Shown: piece by piece, positions 14,144 through 14,711 of the stretch
Numbering within the stretch: position 1 is the stretch's first letter
How the letters are laid out: every line of letters starts with the position of its first letter
Assembly (NCBI GenBank): GCA_937928015.1
Contig: CALFXA010000272.1
Span: forward strand, 1-14,711
DNA length: 14,711 bases
Reading direction: 5' to 3'
From: an uncultured Anaerolineales bacterium
GTDB taxonomy: Bacteria > Chloroflexota > Anaerolineae > Anaerolineales > Villigracilaceae
Program-made: the position numbers and the translations under genes
The notes under the pieces: model-generated
What the model was told of the DNA's origin: nothing
The model's database searches: none
The model's input: the letters and a program-made list of their open reading frames with translations, nothing else

Positions 14144-14711
14144 TCAGCGGTTGCCGAAATCCTTTTGGGGCAGATTCTTCAGGTAGGCCCAAACCGCCTT
14201 CAGTTCCAGATCATCCATGTAGCGGAAGGAGGTCCAGGGCATGTAGGCCGAGTTGAGGGGCTGTCCTTGTGGGCGTTTGCCTGTGCGCATGGCGGTGATG
14301 AAATCCACTTCGCTCCAGCGGGGCAGGGCGGAACCGCTGCCCCAGGTGAGGTTGGGCGCGGCGGGCCAACTGGACGGGAAAGCGGGAATCTTGCCGCCCG
14401 ACATGGTCAGGCCGTGGCAGACCTTACAGGACTGGGTCAGGTACTCGCCGTACTCGGGCGTGACGGCCGCCGCGGGTGCGACGGGGCGCGGCGTGTCGTG
14501 CGGAATCATCTCGGCGGGCATGAAGGTGATGGCGGGAACGAGCGTCATGAGGATGCGGCCCGTGATCGAGACCTGGCTGGCGGGTAGGACATTGTCCACG
14601 GGTGAGACGCTCTTGACGTAGGCGATGACCGCGCTCAGGTCCGCATCGCTCAAGTAATAAAACTCGGTGGACGGCATGAAGAGCAACGGCTTGCCATTGT
14701 AGCGGACCCCG
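14144..14711 (-). CDS. Cytochrome c, probably di-haem (5' part outside the window)
   Basis: The frame is open beyond the right edge, so only the last 188 residues are seen. They begin inside a first cytochrome domain: GVRYNGKPLLFMPSTEFYYL, with M a likely haem ligand, then SDADLSAVIAYVKSVSPVD, the usual C-terminal helix of class I c-type cytochromes. A linker with a hydrophobic stretch (ITGRILMTLVPAITFMPAEM) leads to a second domain with the haem-binding CKVCH (bases 14428-14414), a possible axial Met in YMPW, and the closing helix DDLELKAVWAYLKNLP. Such proteins are exported and carry electrons outside the cytoplasm, often for oxidase or dehydrogenase partners. The signal peptide and first haem motif would lie outside the window. 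An apparent start at 14686 (TTG) is only an artefact of the cut. Confidence 0.87.
   Translation of the reverse strand, partial: GVRYNGKPLLFMPSTEFYYLSDADLSAVIAYVKSVSPVDNVLPASQVSITGRILMTLVPAITFMPAEMIPHDTPRPVAPAAAVTPEYGEYLTQSCKVCHGLTMSGGKIPAFPSSWPAAPNLTWGSGSALPRWSEVDFITAMRTGKRPQGQPLNSAYMPWTSFRYMDDLELKAVWAYLKNLPQKDFGNR

Noticed and set aside
1..14711. tRNA, rRNA or CRISPR array
   Set aside because: No cloverleaf-type pattern, rRNA-like stretch or regularly spaced direct repeats were noticed on reading; a tRNAscan or CRISPR finder run would settle it.

Overview
The window looks like chromosomal DNA of a moderately high-GC bacterium, most likely a Chloroflexota (Anaerolineae-like) organism. This rests on gene style only: a PadR/HAAS-domain gene pair, several CPBP membrane proteases, a large soluble multi-PAS hybrid kinase, and palindromic intergenic repeats of the CGCAGAG type. 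No rRNA, tRNA, CRISPR array or transposase gene was seen.

Layout. (1) 1-377: the 3' part of a phenylalanyl-tRNA synthetase beta gene (+ strand), with codon use unlike the rest (8 of 13 Arg codons are AGG). It meets, tail to tail, the cut-off end of a response-regulator/histidine-kinase fusion gene (- strand, start at 1001). Both genes lose their expected C-termini within the same dozen bases (366-377), so this is probably a chimeric junction. (2) 998-4366 (-): a soluble hybrid histidine kinase (PAS, GAF, three more PAS, HisKA, HATPase, REC) overlapping the REC-kinase gene by ATGA. (3) 4574-6593 (+): an ATP-grasp enzyme, possibly leaderless, then a DmpA/S58-type aminopeptidase. (4) 6682-10153 (+): an ABC-2 exporter operon (ATPase and two permeases). 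A small AT-rich frameshifted membrane-protein gene follows at 10185-10560. (5) 10561-10873: a gene-free convergent zone of 313 bp containing a MITE-like palindrome, a strong two-way terminator and two more long inverted-repeat structures. (6) 10874-11779 (-): a CPBP protease in its own unit. (7) 13986-11873 (-): a tightly packed operon of PadR regulator, HAAS/sensor-like membrane protein and a second CPBP protease. Its near-consensus promoter has a dyad filling the -35/-10 spacer, and it ends in a terminator. (8) 14144-14711 (-): the C-terminal part of a probable di-haem cytochrome c, cut by the window edge.

How the genes may work together. The two kinase genes form a phosphorelay module with two receiver domains and two kinase cores. 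The ABC genes form a classic efflux/export system of DrrA type with two different permeases. The PadR-HAAS-CPBP operon is the best candidate for an under-described module: a self-regulated repressor, a duplicated membrane sensor-like protein and an intramembrane protease, with another protease of the same family directly downstream. The ATP-grasp/DmpA pair (amide bond making and breaking) beside an exporter could be a small peptide-handling locus, but that is inference.
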